Shown here piece after piece: positions 24,344 through 31,560 of a stretch of 34,476 nt of DNA; the stretch's first letter is position 1; every line of letters starts with the position of its first letter. Origin of the DNA: Jingyaoa shaoxingensis (lineage in GTDB: Bacteria; Bacillota; Clostridia; Lachnospirales; Lachnospiraceae); NCBI RefSeq assembly GCF_014385005.1, contig NZ_JACRSZ010000024.1, positions 1-34,476 on the forward strand, given 5' to 3'. The position numbers and the translations under genes were made by a program. Under the pieces are notes generated by a model. The model worked only from the letters and a program-made list of their open reading frames with translations, was not told where the DNA came from and searched no databases.

Positions 24344-26287
24344 CTATGCTGCCTGCTTTTTCATGCCCATTCTCTGAATCAGGATCACACCTACCACCAT
24401 AACCAGACCAATCACGTCTGTCATAGTTCCAGGGATCAGCAGTGTAATACCGCCAACCACAATCAGGATTCTCATCAAAGGATTCATGGTTCTGTACACA
24501 AATCCACTTAATCCCGCTGCCACACCAAAAATACCGATCAATGAAGTAATAACGATCATTACTACCTCCGCCGGACCTGCATCAATCAGAAGCATAGCCG
24601 GGCTGAGTGCGCAGATGTAAGGCACAATAAATCCGGCTATCGCCAGTCTGGTGGCCGTAAAGGCCGTCTTCATAGGTGAGGACTTGGCTATGGCACTTCC
24701 TGCATAAGCTGCCAGAGCTACCGGTGGGGTAATATCTGCAACAATACCAAAGTAAAATACAAAGAAATGTGCAGAGATTATTGGGATACCAATCTCAGGG
24801 CTTACCAGAATTGGAGCACAGGTAGCTGCCATAATACAGTAAGTAGCTGTAGTTGGCACACCCATACCAAGCACGATACAGCAAAGCATGGTCAGTACCA
24901 GGGCAATCATGGCATGTCCGTTGGCAACGGAAACAATCGCAGTAATCATCTTGGATGCCAGACCGGTAGAAGTTACACAGCCAGCTACAATACCTGCCAT
25001 TGCGCAGGCAACTGCTACAGAGATGGTTCCCTTGGCACCAGATTCCAGAGCATCAATGATCTTAGTAACAGTAATACGGTCATCTTTATTAAAGAGACCT
25101 ACAAAAATCGTTGCTACGATGGCAACAGATGCAGAAAACTGCATAGATCTAGTATTGGTAGATACCAATACTACCAGCAGTACCAGCGGGAATAACAGAT
25201 ACACCTTACGGATCAATACACTGAACTTCGGCAGCTGATCCTTAGGAATACCTTTTAAGCCAAGCTTCTTTGCTTCCAGATGTACCGCAATGTAAATACC
25301 CACAAAGTACAGGATAGCCGGCAGTAACGCACGATATGCTACTTCTGCATAACTTACCCCCATATACTCAGCCATCAGGAAAGCTGCTGCTCCCATAATC
25401 GGCGGCATGATCTGTCCACCGGTAGATGCTGCTGCTTCTACTGCTCCGGCGAACTCACTCTGATAGCCAGTCTTCTTCATCATCGGAATAGTTACGGAGC
25501 CGGTTGTTACCGTATTACCTACGGAAGAACCGGATACCATACCACAGAGTCCGGAAGAAATAACAGCAACCTTAGCCGGACCACCTGCTGTGGAACCTGC
25601 TATAGAGTTTGCCAGATCGATAAAGAATGTGGATATACCTGTCCGTTCCAGAAAAGCCCCAAAGATCAGGAATACCACAATATACTTGGCGCACACGTCA
25701 ATCGGTGTGTTCATAATACCTGATGTGGCATAAAACTGGTCATAAATCACCTTCGTCGGATCTACACTGGCAAAGGTATATACCAACAGAATACCTACTA
25801 CAATCAAAATCGGCACACCTACGCTTCGGCGACACAGTTCCATCATAGCCAGAATAGACAAACAAGCGATCACCAGAAGGAACATATCTCCTCTGATGAA
25901 CTTTGGCCGCAGGTTTGCCAGTTCTGCTCCATGAATGGATGCATAAAAGAATCCAAATGCCCCCACTACCATAATCAGGACATCATACCATGGCATATGG
26001 TTGACCTTCTGAGTTCCTTTCTTTGCCGGGAAATTCAGATACCCAATCACCAGAATCATCCCCAGGAAGTTCATCAGACGGATCTGTCTCATGGCTGTAC
26101 TGAACAATGTCACATAGATGCTGTACAGTGAAAAGAATACCATCAGCCAGCGAATTACCAGCTTTGGCTTGCCTTCCCAGATACGGGTGTTGGATTCTCT
26201 GTCATATTTTTTTAATACTTCGTCTACATCTGCTGCTGATCCTATTTCTGCATTTGCCGCAGATGTGTGCTTTTCCATATCACTCAT
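24344..26287 (-). CDS. TRAP transporter fused permease (TAXI-type, DctQM fusion)
   Basis: Predicted 647-residue membrane protein combining the small (DctQ) and large (DctM) TRAP permease parts, as is usual with TAXI-type binding proteins. The soluble N-terminal about 45 residues are followed by some 15 or more hydrophobic segments. Conserved DctM stretches visible: GAFLERTGIS, GSTAGGPAKVAVISSGLCGMVSGSSVGN, GAVEAAASTGGQIMPPIMGAAAFLMAEY, GMGVPTTATYCIMAATCAP and FVFYFGIVADITPPVALAAYAGSAIA. It imports an unknown organic acid or similar solute using an ion gradient. ATG at 26287 follows AGGAGG. It is second in the TAXI operon, after a hairpin. Confidence 0.95.
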   Translation of the reverse strand: MSDMEKHTSAANAEIGSAADVDEVLKKYDRESNTRIWEGKPKLVIRWLMVFFSLYSIYVTLFSTAMRQIRLMNFLGMILVIGYLNFPAKKGTQKVNHMPWYDVLIMVVGAFGFFYASIHGAELANLRPKFIRGDMFLLVIACLSILAMMELCRRSVGVPILIVVGILLVYTFASVDPTKVIYDQFYATSGIMNTPIDVCAKYIVVFLIFGAFLERTGISTFFIDLANSIAGSTAGGPAKVAVISSGLCGMVSGSSVGNTVTTGSVTIPMMKKTGYQSEFAGAVEAAASTGGQIMPPIMGAAAFLMAEYMGVSYAEVAYRALLPAILYFVGIYIAVHLEAKKLGLKGIPKDQLPKFSVLIRKVYLLFPLVLLVVLVSTNTRSMQFSASVAIVATIFVGLFNKDDRITVTKIIDALESGAKGTISVAVACAMAGIVAGCVTSTGLASKMITAIVSVANGHAMIALVLTMLCCIVLGMGVPTTATYCIMAATCAPILVSPEIGIPIISAHFFVFYFGIVADITPPVALAAYAGSAIAKSSPMKTAFTATRLAIAGFIVPYICALSPAMLLIDAGPAEVVMIVITSLIGIFGVAAGLSGFVYRTMNPLMRILIVVGGITLLIPGTMTDVIGLVMVVGVILIQRMGMKKQAA

Positions 26288-26310
26288 ATGGTTCTCCTCC
26301 TTCCTATTCC

Positions 26311-26349
26311 AAAAAGGCTGAGACAGGTAGTACAGCCTGTCTCAGCCTG
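26311..26349 (-). terminator. Intercistronic terminator between TAXI protein and permease
   Basis: Perfect 13-bp inverted repeat AGGCTGAGACAGG / CCTGTCTCAGCCT (26315-26348), followed on the minus strand by TTTTTGG (26311-26315). Likely a partial terminator that keeps permease levels below binding-protein levels. Confidence 0.8.
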
Positions 26350-26391
26350 CTGCTCTTGTATTCACTGGCTGCCCGTATCGGACATCCGTAC

Positions 26392-27342
26392 TTATTCTGC
26401 CTCTACAGTAAGACCTTTTTCTTCGAAGTATTTTGCAGCTCCTGCGTGGTAAGGTACAGAAGTGATGGATGCTGCATAATCCAGATCCAGTTCTGCTCCC
26501 TTTGCATGTGCAGTCTCGATAGCATCTGTATTCTCGAATACTGCGGATACAAAGTTATAAATATCATCTTCTGCTACGTCATTGCTTGCAATTACAACAG
26601 CACCAACTGCTACAGTATTCACATCCTCATCCAGACCGTATGTGTCAGCAGAAATGGTGTTCTGTGTATAGTATGGGCACTCTTCCAGAAGAGTCTTCAT
26701 ATGTTCATCATCAATGCTTACCAGATATACATCCTTAGCCGTGCCAAGGTCTGTAACTGCGGTGGTAGGAGCACCTGCTGTGATGAATGCTGCATCGATT
26801 TTACCGTCTTTTAAGCTGTCTGCAGAATCTGCGAAAGATTCATATGTAGGGTTAATGTCTTCTTCTGTCAGTCCATATGCATTCAGAAGATCCATTGCGT
26901 TGAAATATACACCTGAACCGGAAGCACCGATAGAAACGTTCTTCCCCTTCAGATCTGCAACGGTCTTGATATCAGGGTTGGTCGTAATGATCTGTACCTG
27001 TTCCTGATACAGCGCTGCTACGGTAGAGAAAGAATCGATTGGATCGCCTTCGAAAAGGTTGATTCCGTCATGGGCATAAGCCATAACATCACTCTGGCAG
27101 AATGCGATATCTGCATCTCCTGCATCTACCTGGTCTACGTTATCTGCTGAACCATTAGATTCTACTGCTGTCACTGTTGTGTCTGTATCGGAGCTTACTT
27201 CTCCAGCCAGTACACTACCGAATGCATAATAAGTTCCTGAGGATCCACCTGTAGCAAATGTCAGATCACCAGCTGCAAAAACGCCTGTTGAAGGTACAGC
27301 TGCTAATATAGCTGCTGCTGCTAAAACTGTAAGTTTCTTCAT
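26392..27342 (-). CDS. TAXI family TRAP transporter solute-binding protein
   Basis: Predicted 316-residue exported receptor for the TRAP permease encoded next. Signal peptide MKKLTVLAAAAILAAV with likely cleavage after GVFA. The mature start LTFATGGSSGTYYAFGSVLAGEV and the later NGSADNVDQVDAGDADIAFCQSD match the TAXI (IMP-TRAP) family. KGKNVSIGASGSGVYFNAMDLL is the expected second-lobe motif. Ligands known for relatives include glutamate or other carboxylates; none can be assigned here. As with livJ there is no lipobox cysteine. ATG at 27342 follows GAGAGGAAG; the upstream in-frame extension overlaps the promoter. Confidence 0.93.
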   Translation of the reverse strand: MKKLTVLAAAAILAAVPSTGVFAAGDLTFATGGSSGTYYAFGSVLAGEVSSDTDTTVTAVESNGSADNVDQVDAGDADIAFCQSDVMAYAHDGINLFEGDPIDSFSTVAALYQEQVQIITTNPDIKTVADLKGKNVSIGASGSGVYFNAMDLLNAYGLTEEDINPTYESFADSADSLKDGKIDAAFITAGAPTTAVTDLGTAKDVYLVSIDDEHMKTLLEECPYYTQNTISADTYGLDEDVNTVAVGAVVIASNDVAEDDIYNFVSAVFENTDAIETAHAKGAELDLDYAASITSVPYHAGAAKYFEEKGLTVEAE

Positions 27343-27376
27343 TGTAACTTCCTCTCTTTCATAAACCTTTTTTCCC

Positions 27377-27405
27377 ATTTTATCAAAAAGTGAAACATCA
27401 TGCAA
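27377..27405 (-). promoter_or_regulatory. Promoter of the TAXI-TRAP operon
   Basis: Minus-strand TTGCAT (27400-27405), exactly 17 bp, and an extended -10 TGATAAAAT (core 27377-27382). Leader about 30 nt. Nothing further is seen in 27406-27520. Confidence 0.72.
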
Positions 27406-27520
27406 TACTTTAGCACATCATTTTGCGAAAGAATTTTTTCATAGAGAAGAGAAGATGTCGATTATACACAAAACAGTTCGAAACGATCTGTTTCATATCT
27501 TCTCAGATACCAATATGCTT

Positions 27521-27985
27521 CTATATCATTTCATTTTCTCTCAGGTGAGACAAAAAACCATCGCAGCCTTTCAGTACATCTCTATAGGTCTCATCAAAAT
27601 TGCCTGTATACCACGGATCCGCAATATCCCGTCCTGATCCGGCAAAGGTAAGAAATTTATAAATCTTCCCTTCCGGATCCCCCTTCAGCATCCTGTTCAG
27701 ATTTCGAATATTTGCCGTATCCATGCCAATAATATAGTCAAACCGGTCATAATCTGCCCATGTGATCTGACGGGCTCTGTGCGGCACCAATGGAATGCCA
27801 ACCTCTCTTAATTTGTTTATCGTACCACGGTGAGGAGAATTACCAATCTCCTCCGTACTAGTCGCCGCACTGTCGATCAGAAATTGATCAGCAAGACCAA
27901 GAGCGGATACCTTGTAGGTAAACACACTCTCGGCAAGGGTAGAACGACAGATATTGCCGTGGCAGCAAAATAATACTTTTATCAT
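27521..27985 (-). CDS. Low-molecular-weight protein tyrosine phosphatase
   Basis: Predicted 154-residue phosphatase. The P-loop CHGNICR (Cys8 nucleophile, Arg14) sits at the N-terminus right after a strand (IKVLFC). The general acid Asp123 is in DPWYTGNFDETYRD. The middle has GIPLVPHRARQI and DYIIGMDTANIRNL, both typical of the family. Length is normal. It removes phosphate from protein tyrosine or arginine; partner unknown. The ribosome site GGAG is about 13 nt from the ATG, longer than usual. Monocistronic by position; no clear promoter found. Confidence 0.95.
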   Translation of the reverse strand: MIKVLFCCHGNICRSTLAESVFTYKVSALGLADQFLIDSAATSTEEIGNSPHRGTINKLREVGIPLVPHRARQITWADYDRFDYIIGMDTANIRNLNRMLKGDPEGKIYKFLTFAGSGRDIADPWYTGNFDETYRDVLKGCDGFLSHLRENEMI

Positions 27986-28121
27986 AGTTTTACTTATACT
28001 CCTTTATGCTGATTTATGCTGATTTTTGCAGTATTTACGGGCATTTCACCGCATGTTTGCATTTTGATGTATCTCTGTATAAATCCCCGTATATTTTCAT
28101 ATCTCTGACACTACCTTACAT

Positions 28122-28147
28122 ATGATACTGTCAGTGTATCATTTTTT
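28122..28147 (+). terminator. Plus-strand terminator-like hairpin without a gene
   Basis: ATGATAC, loop TGTCAGT, GTATCAT (28122-28142) followed by six T on the plus strand. No plus-strand gene precedes it. The stretch 27986-28174 otherwise holds a tandem TTTATGCTGAT/TTATGCTGAT repeat near 28005-28026 and no coding signal. It may end an unseen small RNA. Confidence 0.4.
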
Positions 28148-28174
28148 AAGGGCATATGCAATGTGTCTATGGCA

Positions 28175-28867
28175 TCAGATTTGGTTTATTAATTTATCGT
28201 ATTCTTGGTAATCTTTTAGAAATTTATCTATTGTCCTATGTGTAAAAAGGAAATCATATATGTTTCGAAATGCATCATTAATATAAAAATTTATCGGATG
28301 TGAATTTATTATTGGATATCTTTCTTGCAATGCTATATATTCGCCATACTTATGTACTGATTCGTAAACTGCATATTCTCTGTCGCAAGTATCTTGTTTT
28401 ATTGCTTCTTGGTATGACTGCAATATCTCGACCCCGATTCTTTCGTAATCCATACTTGTATCGTCCAAGGAAAAAACAAACATATGTGAAAGATATGAGG
28501 CGTGAAATTCTGACCAATATCTAAAAGTGTCGTCTTCCTGTAGATTCCGCCTAGACACCGTAGGTTTTGTCTGTCCATATCGCATATAATCACCCAAATG
28601 AGTATATTCGTGTAATGTTGTTACAATTATATTTGGAAGATTTTGTCTTACGGTATCGACTAACAACTTATATTCTTCATTCGGATCTACATAACACATT
28701 CCAAATGGATCAAACGGCTTCTTCAGCCATGTATAATACAAATAGTCTTTCTGCCGTATATAGTCTGCTACATTATCTGTTAGAATCAATTTGAATTCTC
28801 CCTTTAAATATTCAAGTTCGAATTTATCGCAAAAGTCTTTTATTATATTTAATAAGTCAAAGTTCAT
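28175..28867 (-). CDS. HExxH metallopeptidase-like protein, family unknown
   Basis: Predicted 230-residue soluble protein. An HEYTH motif (His86, Glu87, His90) is preceded by a hydrophobic strand (PNIIVTTL). A Glu (WSEFHASYLS, Glu120) follows 30 residues later, the spacing at which gluzincin zinc proteases place the third ligand. No signal peptide, no membrane helix. I do not recognise the family. It is reminiscent of the short peptidases found next to phage-type regulators (ImmA/IrrE-like), but the motif spacing and surroundings differ. ATG at 28867 follows AAAGGA. Stand-alone gene with its own promoter, in an AT-richer accessory stretch. Activity is inferred from the motif only. Confidence 0.65.
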   Translation of the reverse strand: MNFDLLNIIKDFCDKFELEYLKGEFKLILTDNVADYIRQKDYLYYTWLKKPFDPFGMCYVDPNEEYKLLVDTVRQNLPNIIVTTLHEYTHLGDYMRYGQTKPTVSRRNLQEDDTFRYWSEFHASYLSHMFVFSLDDTSMDYERIGVEILQSYQEAIKQDTCDREYAVYESVHKYGEYIALQERYPIINSHPINFYINDAFRNIYDFLFTHRTIDKFLKDYQEYDKLINQI

Positions 28868-28921
28868 ATACTTATTCCTTTCATAGATAAACAAAGTGCG
28901 ATGTATATGGAGTATGGTATT

Positions 28922-28950
28922 ATTATATCGTATTTTGTCACATCTATAAA
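28922..28950 (-). promoter_or_regulatory. Promoter of the HExxH protein gene
   Basis: Minus-strand TTTATA (28945-28950), 17 bp, TATAAT (28922-28927), about 55 bp before the start codon. The -35 is weak. Confidence 0.5.
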
Positions 28951-29035
28951 AGACGGAATTATAAACAATATTTCGAAGTTATCCACATTTTTCTTTTGAA
29001 CAATTTACACAATTAATCATGATAAAATGCCACTC

Positions 29036-29064
29036 TTGCTTCTTAGTTTTAGATGTGATATAGT
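29036..29064 (+). promoter_or_regulatory. Plus-strand promoter of the antisense RNA
   Basis: TTGCTT (29036-29041), exactly 17 bp, TATAGT (29059-29064) with an extended TGA immediately before the -10. Predicted transcription start near 29071. No plus-strand protein gene follows, which points to a small RNA. Confidence 0.7.
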
Positions 29065-29070
29065 AAATAT

Positions 29071-29170
29071 AAAGAAGGGGGAGCCAGACACGCGGCCTAC
29101 TCTAACAATTTAACAGCTTTATGTTTTACAGCCGTTCACTATTGCGAGTAGTGGGCGGCTATTTTCTTCT
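29071..29170 (+). ncRNA. Antisense RNA (putative type I antitoxin)
   Basis: Predicted about 100-nt RNA running from the plus-strand promoter to a hairpin (AGCCGTTCACTA / TAGTGGGCGGCT, 29130-29160) followed by ATTTTCTTCT. The hairpin contains two adjacent G-U pairs that hold only in this strand; in the opposite strand those positions are C/A mismatches, so selection appears to act on the plus-strand RNA. It covers the 3' end of the toxin message, including its stop codon, as in txpA/RatA and bsrG/SR4 pairs of Bacillus. Confidence 0.6.
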
Positions 29171-29251
29171 CCCAAAGATTGTATAGCACAATCCTGTGAG
29201 AGCGACAATGAAGATACCTATCTGGATCAGATCCGAATATGTAACGTACAT
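29159..29251 (-). CDS. Putative holin-like toxin (type I toxin)
   Basis: Predicted 30-residue peptide: MYVTYSDLIQIG, a single hydrophobic helix (IFIVALTGLCYTIF) and a basic tail GRRK. This matches the putative holin-like toxin (Hol_Tox) pattern of short Firmicute membrane peptides made by type I toxin-antitoxin loci. Such toxins depolarise or damage the membrane. The ATG at 29251 has the best spacing from GGGAGGGG (29258-29265); an ATG two codons earlier abuts the site. The stop codon lies inside the terminator of the convergent antisense RNA. The leader is highly structured. Function inferred from sequence likeness and layout. Confidence 0.72.
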   Translation of the reverse strand: MYVTYSDLIQIGIFIVALTGLCYTIFGRRK

Positions 29252-29276
29252 TGGCATCCCCTCCCTTCTTTCGTAT

Positions 29277-29309
29277 GGAGGGTTGCCCCTCCGAAGAGGG
29301 TAGGCCGCC
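29277..29309 (-). promoter_or_regulatory. Structured leader of the toxin message
   Basis: On the minus strand: GCGGCCTAC, then a CCCTC-TTCG-GAGGG hairpin with a UUCG tetraloop (29287-29300), then CCCTCC (29277-29282), which can pair with GGAGGG of the toxin ribosome site (29259-29264). GCGGCCTAC is also complementary to GTAGGCCGC far downstream in the same strand (29092-29100). Confidence 0.55.
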
Positions 29310-29337
29310 TTAGGGTGTTCTGACTTCCCATGAGATT

Positions 29338-29366
29338 AGTATAGCACATGTGTTCTATAGGTACAA
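29338..29366 (-). promoter_or_regulatory. Promoter of the toxin gene
   Basis: Minus-strand TTGTAC (29361-29366), exactly 17 bp, TATACT (29338-29343). The predicted leader is about 80 nt, long enough for the regulatory structures noted. The stretch 29367-29512 holds no further gene or clear signal. Confidence 0.72.
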
Positions 29367-29512
29367 TCCAGATTTTTATGAGCCTTGAGTTTTTTGAGTT
29401 AAACTCACAACAGAGTAGTCAGATCAATAAAACTTACACAGTTTCTATTACACTCTCAGCAGTCGGCAGAACCGAATTCCCCGACACGAGTTTCCGAGAC
29501 CGCTCTTTTATT

Positions 29513-29538
29513 AAAACGAGGGCGAATTTCTCGCCCTC
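29513..29538 (-). terminator. Terminator after the peptidoglycan-binding protein gene
   Basis: Arms GAGGGCGA / TCGCCCTC (29518-29538), followed on the minus strand by GTTTTAAT. It closes the three-gene operon that starts at 31067. Confidence 0.82.
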
Positions 29539-29553
29539 ACATATCTTTCCATA

Positions 29554-30678
29554 TTATCCAATCGCATTTTCCAAAGCTTCTATAAGTTCTGGCGTGATAT
29601 CCGTTGTTTCTTGTAATCCATGATCTTTCTCAAACTGAAGCAGCGCACTGTTTGTCTGTTTTCCTGGAACTCCATCAGCTGATCCGCAATCGTATCCAGC
29701 ACTATTCAGTAGTTCTTGTACTTTCTGAATATTTTCTTTGTCCGTATACACTGCTTTTTCACTGATCTTATTATCCTCACTTATGGATACAAATTTTTCA
29801 TCGCCTTTGTAGAGTATATCAAATGTATTCGCATCCATAATTGATATATTCATTGTCATTTCTCTGATTACATCTATTCCAGCACTGTCGAGATCACTTT
29901 TCCAAAATGACATCGTTACATTTGCTGTTTTTCCAGACTGTACTTCTGCCCAGAGTGGTGAATACATCATCGTTCCGTTCACAACCATTTGTGAATCATC
30001 TGTAGTTACCACTATATCATGATGATTCAAATTTTCTATTCTAATATAGAAATCGGTTGAAGTGTAATTTGGTTCCTTCATACCTGTCAAAACAACTTTT
30101 ATTCCCTGATCATTATACAGTTCTATTTCCAACTCATTCTGTTCCTTATCATCCTTGTTTGTCTCCTCTGAAGACAATGTATCTGACGACGCTGGTTTTC
30201 CGCTGTCTGTTCTAAATGGTTCTACTTCCTCCTCAGGAACATCCAGACCGTAATGATCAACAAAATCTGGTATAAGTATTGCTCTCATATTATATCCCGC
30301 TGACCATTCCGAATTATATATATCTGGCAGCTCCGTATAATATTTTACTGCATCCAGCTGCATTTCAATTGCTTCAATATATGCATGTGCCATCAAAGAG
30401 AATTTTTCATTTTCAAAGTCTTCTTTCTCATATTTACTTATACGGTCATACTCTTCATTTACTAACTGAGTTCTATACTCCATAATCTCACTATTACTCA
30501 TGGCGTCTTCATCTGAATCATATGCCCATCTGGCAGTAAGACCTTCTGCCAGATCTTTCAAAAAATTATCCTGTGCATCATCTGCCAATGCATATATTGG
30601 TGTGCATATGCACAAACTCATTGCTGATGTGATGGCTATCACTTTCTTTAATACTGTTTTGTTTTCCTTACTTCTCAT
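29554..30678 (-). CDS. Secreted protein with C-terminal peptidoglycan-binding domain
   Basis: Predicted 374-residue exported protein. Signal peptide (basic MRSKENKTVLKK, hydrophobic core, likely cleavage after YALA). The N-terminal about 130 residues are helical and acidic. A middle beta-rich region (about 180-300, ELEIELYNDQGIKVVLTGMK onward) looks like the Ig-like DUF4352/DUF5067 class. The last about 60 residues form a peptidoglycan-binding type 1 domain (VQELLNSAGYDCG, SADGVPGKQTNSALLQFEKDHGL). Start in an ATGA overlap with the small DUF1232-like gene, with GGGAGG upstream. No enzyme domain; a wall-anchored sensor or structural role is possible. Confidence 0.8.
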   Translation of the reverse strand: MRSKENKTVLKKVIAITSAMSLCICTPIYALADDAQDNFLKDLAEGLTARWAYDSDEDAMSNSEIMEYRTQLVNEEYDRISKYEKEDFENEKFSLMAHAYIEAIEMQLDAVKYYTELPDIYNSEWSAGYNMRAILIPDFVDHYGLDVPEEEVEPFRTDSGKPASSDTLSSEETNKDDKEQNELEIELYNDQGIKVVLTGMKEPNYTSTDFYIRIENLNHHDIVVTTDDSQMVVNGTMMYSPLWAEVQSGKTANVTMSFWKSDLDSAGIDVIREMTMNISIMDANTFDILYKGDEKFVSISEDNKISEKAVYTDKENIQKVQELLNSAGYDCGSADGVPGKQTNSALLQFEKDHGLQETTDITPELIEALENAIG

Positions 30679-30833
30679 ATCTCTATACCTCCCATGGCAG
30701 AGCTAAGAGCCCCACCACCTACAGTGCAAAGCAACAGAATGATATCATCTACAGGACCAGGGCAGAAATCAACTGGGGAAACGATATAGATAATCAAGAG
30801 GACCAACAACATACCTTTGAGAACTCCGTTCAT
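30675..30833 (-). CDS. DUF1232-like small membrane protein
   Basis: Predicted 52-residue protein: a membrane helix (GMLLVLLIIYIVSP) running into PVDFCPGPVDDIILLL, then a Gly-rich end. The SP-x-D-x-x-P-x-P-x-D-D pattern is the core of DUF1232 (YkvA-like) proteins, whose function is unknown; here almost nothing else of the domain is present. ATG at 30833 follows TAAGGAGGG. It overlaps the peptidoglycan-binding gene by 4 bp (ATGA) and lies 15 bp after the 72-residue gene, so it is clearly within an operon. Confidence 0.75.
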   Translation of the reverse strand: MNGVLKGMLLVLLIIYIVSPVDFCPGPVDDIILLLCTVGGGALSSAMGGIEI

Positions 30834-30848
30834 CTGTATCCCTCCTTA

Positions 30849-31067
30849 TCAAACATATTGCTTGAGCCAATCGGGCATATCGGAATCATTGATCCCCCAC
30901 GATTCAACTCTTTCTTCATCCTCGTTCCAATTACTTTCGTGACCATCGAAGAACTTCTGGCGGTGACATTTGTATTTAACGACCTCGTCACCTTCAAGTC
31001 GATACTCGTTCCAGTAATAATTCTGCTTACCATAGCCCTTCCATTCCTGCGTTGTGTAAATTACCAT
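30849..31067 (-). CDS. Hypothetical protein, 72 residues
   Basis: Predicted small soluble protein rich in Trp, Tyr and acidic residues ([32 protein letters not shown], ending [10 protein letters not shown]). No signal peptide or membrane helix. I do not recognise it. The aromatic/acidic make-up resembles small immunity-like or beta-sheet binding proteins, but that is only an impression. ATG follows AAAGGAAGAC. First gene of the operon driven from promoter element A and followed closely by the DUF1232-like gene. Confidence 0.65.
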   Translation of the reverse strand: MVIYTTQEWKGYGKQNYYWNEYRLEGDEVVKYKCHRQKFFDGHESNWNEDEERVESWGINDSDMPDWLKQYV

Positions 31068-31119
31068 TTTTGTCTTCCTTTCTTTTTTCGGTCTCTATGC
31101 GCCTTTTGTTTATGTAATA

Positions 31120-31168
31120 ATTTTACCGTGATCATCCCTTTGATAAAATGGTTATCGGTGCAAAATAG
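31120..31168 (-). promoter_or_regulatory. Promoter element copy A
   Basis: Minus-strand TAAAAT -10 (31120-31125) with a 17-bp spacer and a weak -35 TTTTAT. Just upstream is a conserved block, CTATTTTGCACCGATAACC reading into the -35. The same arrangement recurs at copy B (32525-32573). A conserved block abutting a poor -35 suggests an activator site. Confidence 0.5.
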
Positions 31169-31190
31169 ATGATGCTATTTTGCACCGATA
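31153..31190. repeat. Perfect 16-bp inverted repeat
   Basis: Arms TATCGGTGCAAAATAG (31153-31168) and CTATTTTGCACCGATA (31175-31190) around ATGATG. It lies 8 bp past the stop of the 103-residue reading frame and just upstream of promoter A, overlapping its conserved block. There is no T-run on the minus strand directly after the stem. It could be an operator, a terminator-like barrier, or both. Confidence 0.8.
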
Positions 31191-31197
31191 GAGTTCG

Positions 31198-31560
31198 TTA
31201 GGCTCGGCGTACACCGGCGCTCAGAACAACGGTTGCGCCGGAGATCAGCAGGCCAGCAAACACGCTTGCTGCTACGTAGCCAAAACCAGTAGCTTTACGC
31301 TTCGCCTGCTGACGAGTAGTGTTCAGACGCTGTACATTCAGTTCAAGCACGTTTGCTGCGCACTGCTTAGTTTCAGGCTTCTCTACAATCATGGTTGTTG
31401 CCTCCTGCTTTTCGGCAGTATCCTGCAGCACTACAAGCACTTCTGCAAGACTACGGCGTACTTCGTCGTAATTCAGTTCGGTCTCAAAGCGCTTAACATT
31501 GGACTCCATTTCAGAAAAGATTTCGCCAAGCTGTGCGAGCTGCTCAGCCTTGTAGTACGC
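31198..31560 (-). pseudogene. Coiled-coil/membrane tail split from the NERD gene by a TGA
   Basis: An open frame of 120 codons directly after and in the same frame as the NERD gene's TGA. It begins AYYKAEQLAQLGEIFSE then MESNVKRFETELN. It contains a long charged, probably coiled-coil region and ends in a membrane helix (GYVAASVFAGLLISGATVVL) with a short basic end. The first ATG (31509, giving 103 residues) has no ribosome binding site, and the 17 codons before it read like natural protein. The simplest reading is that it is the C-terminal part of a once 365-residue NERD protein. It could still be expressed by read-through or a weak start. Confidence 0.6.

Noticed and set aside
26107..26814. 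Plus-strand open frame of 235 codons opposite the TAXI and TRAP genes
   Set aside because: Antisense to two well-supported genes, Cys-rich low-complexity product, no start signal.
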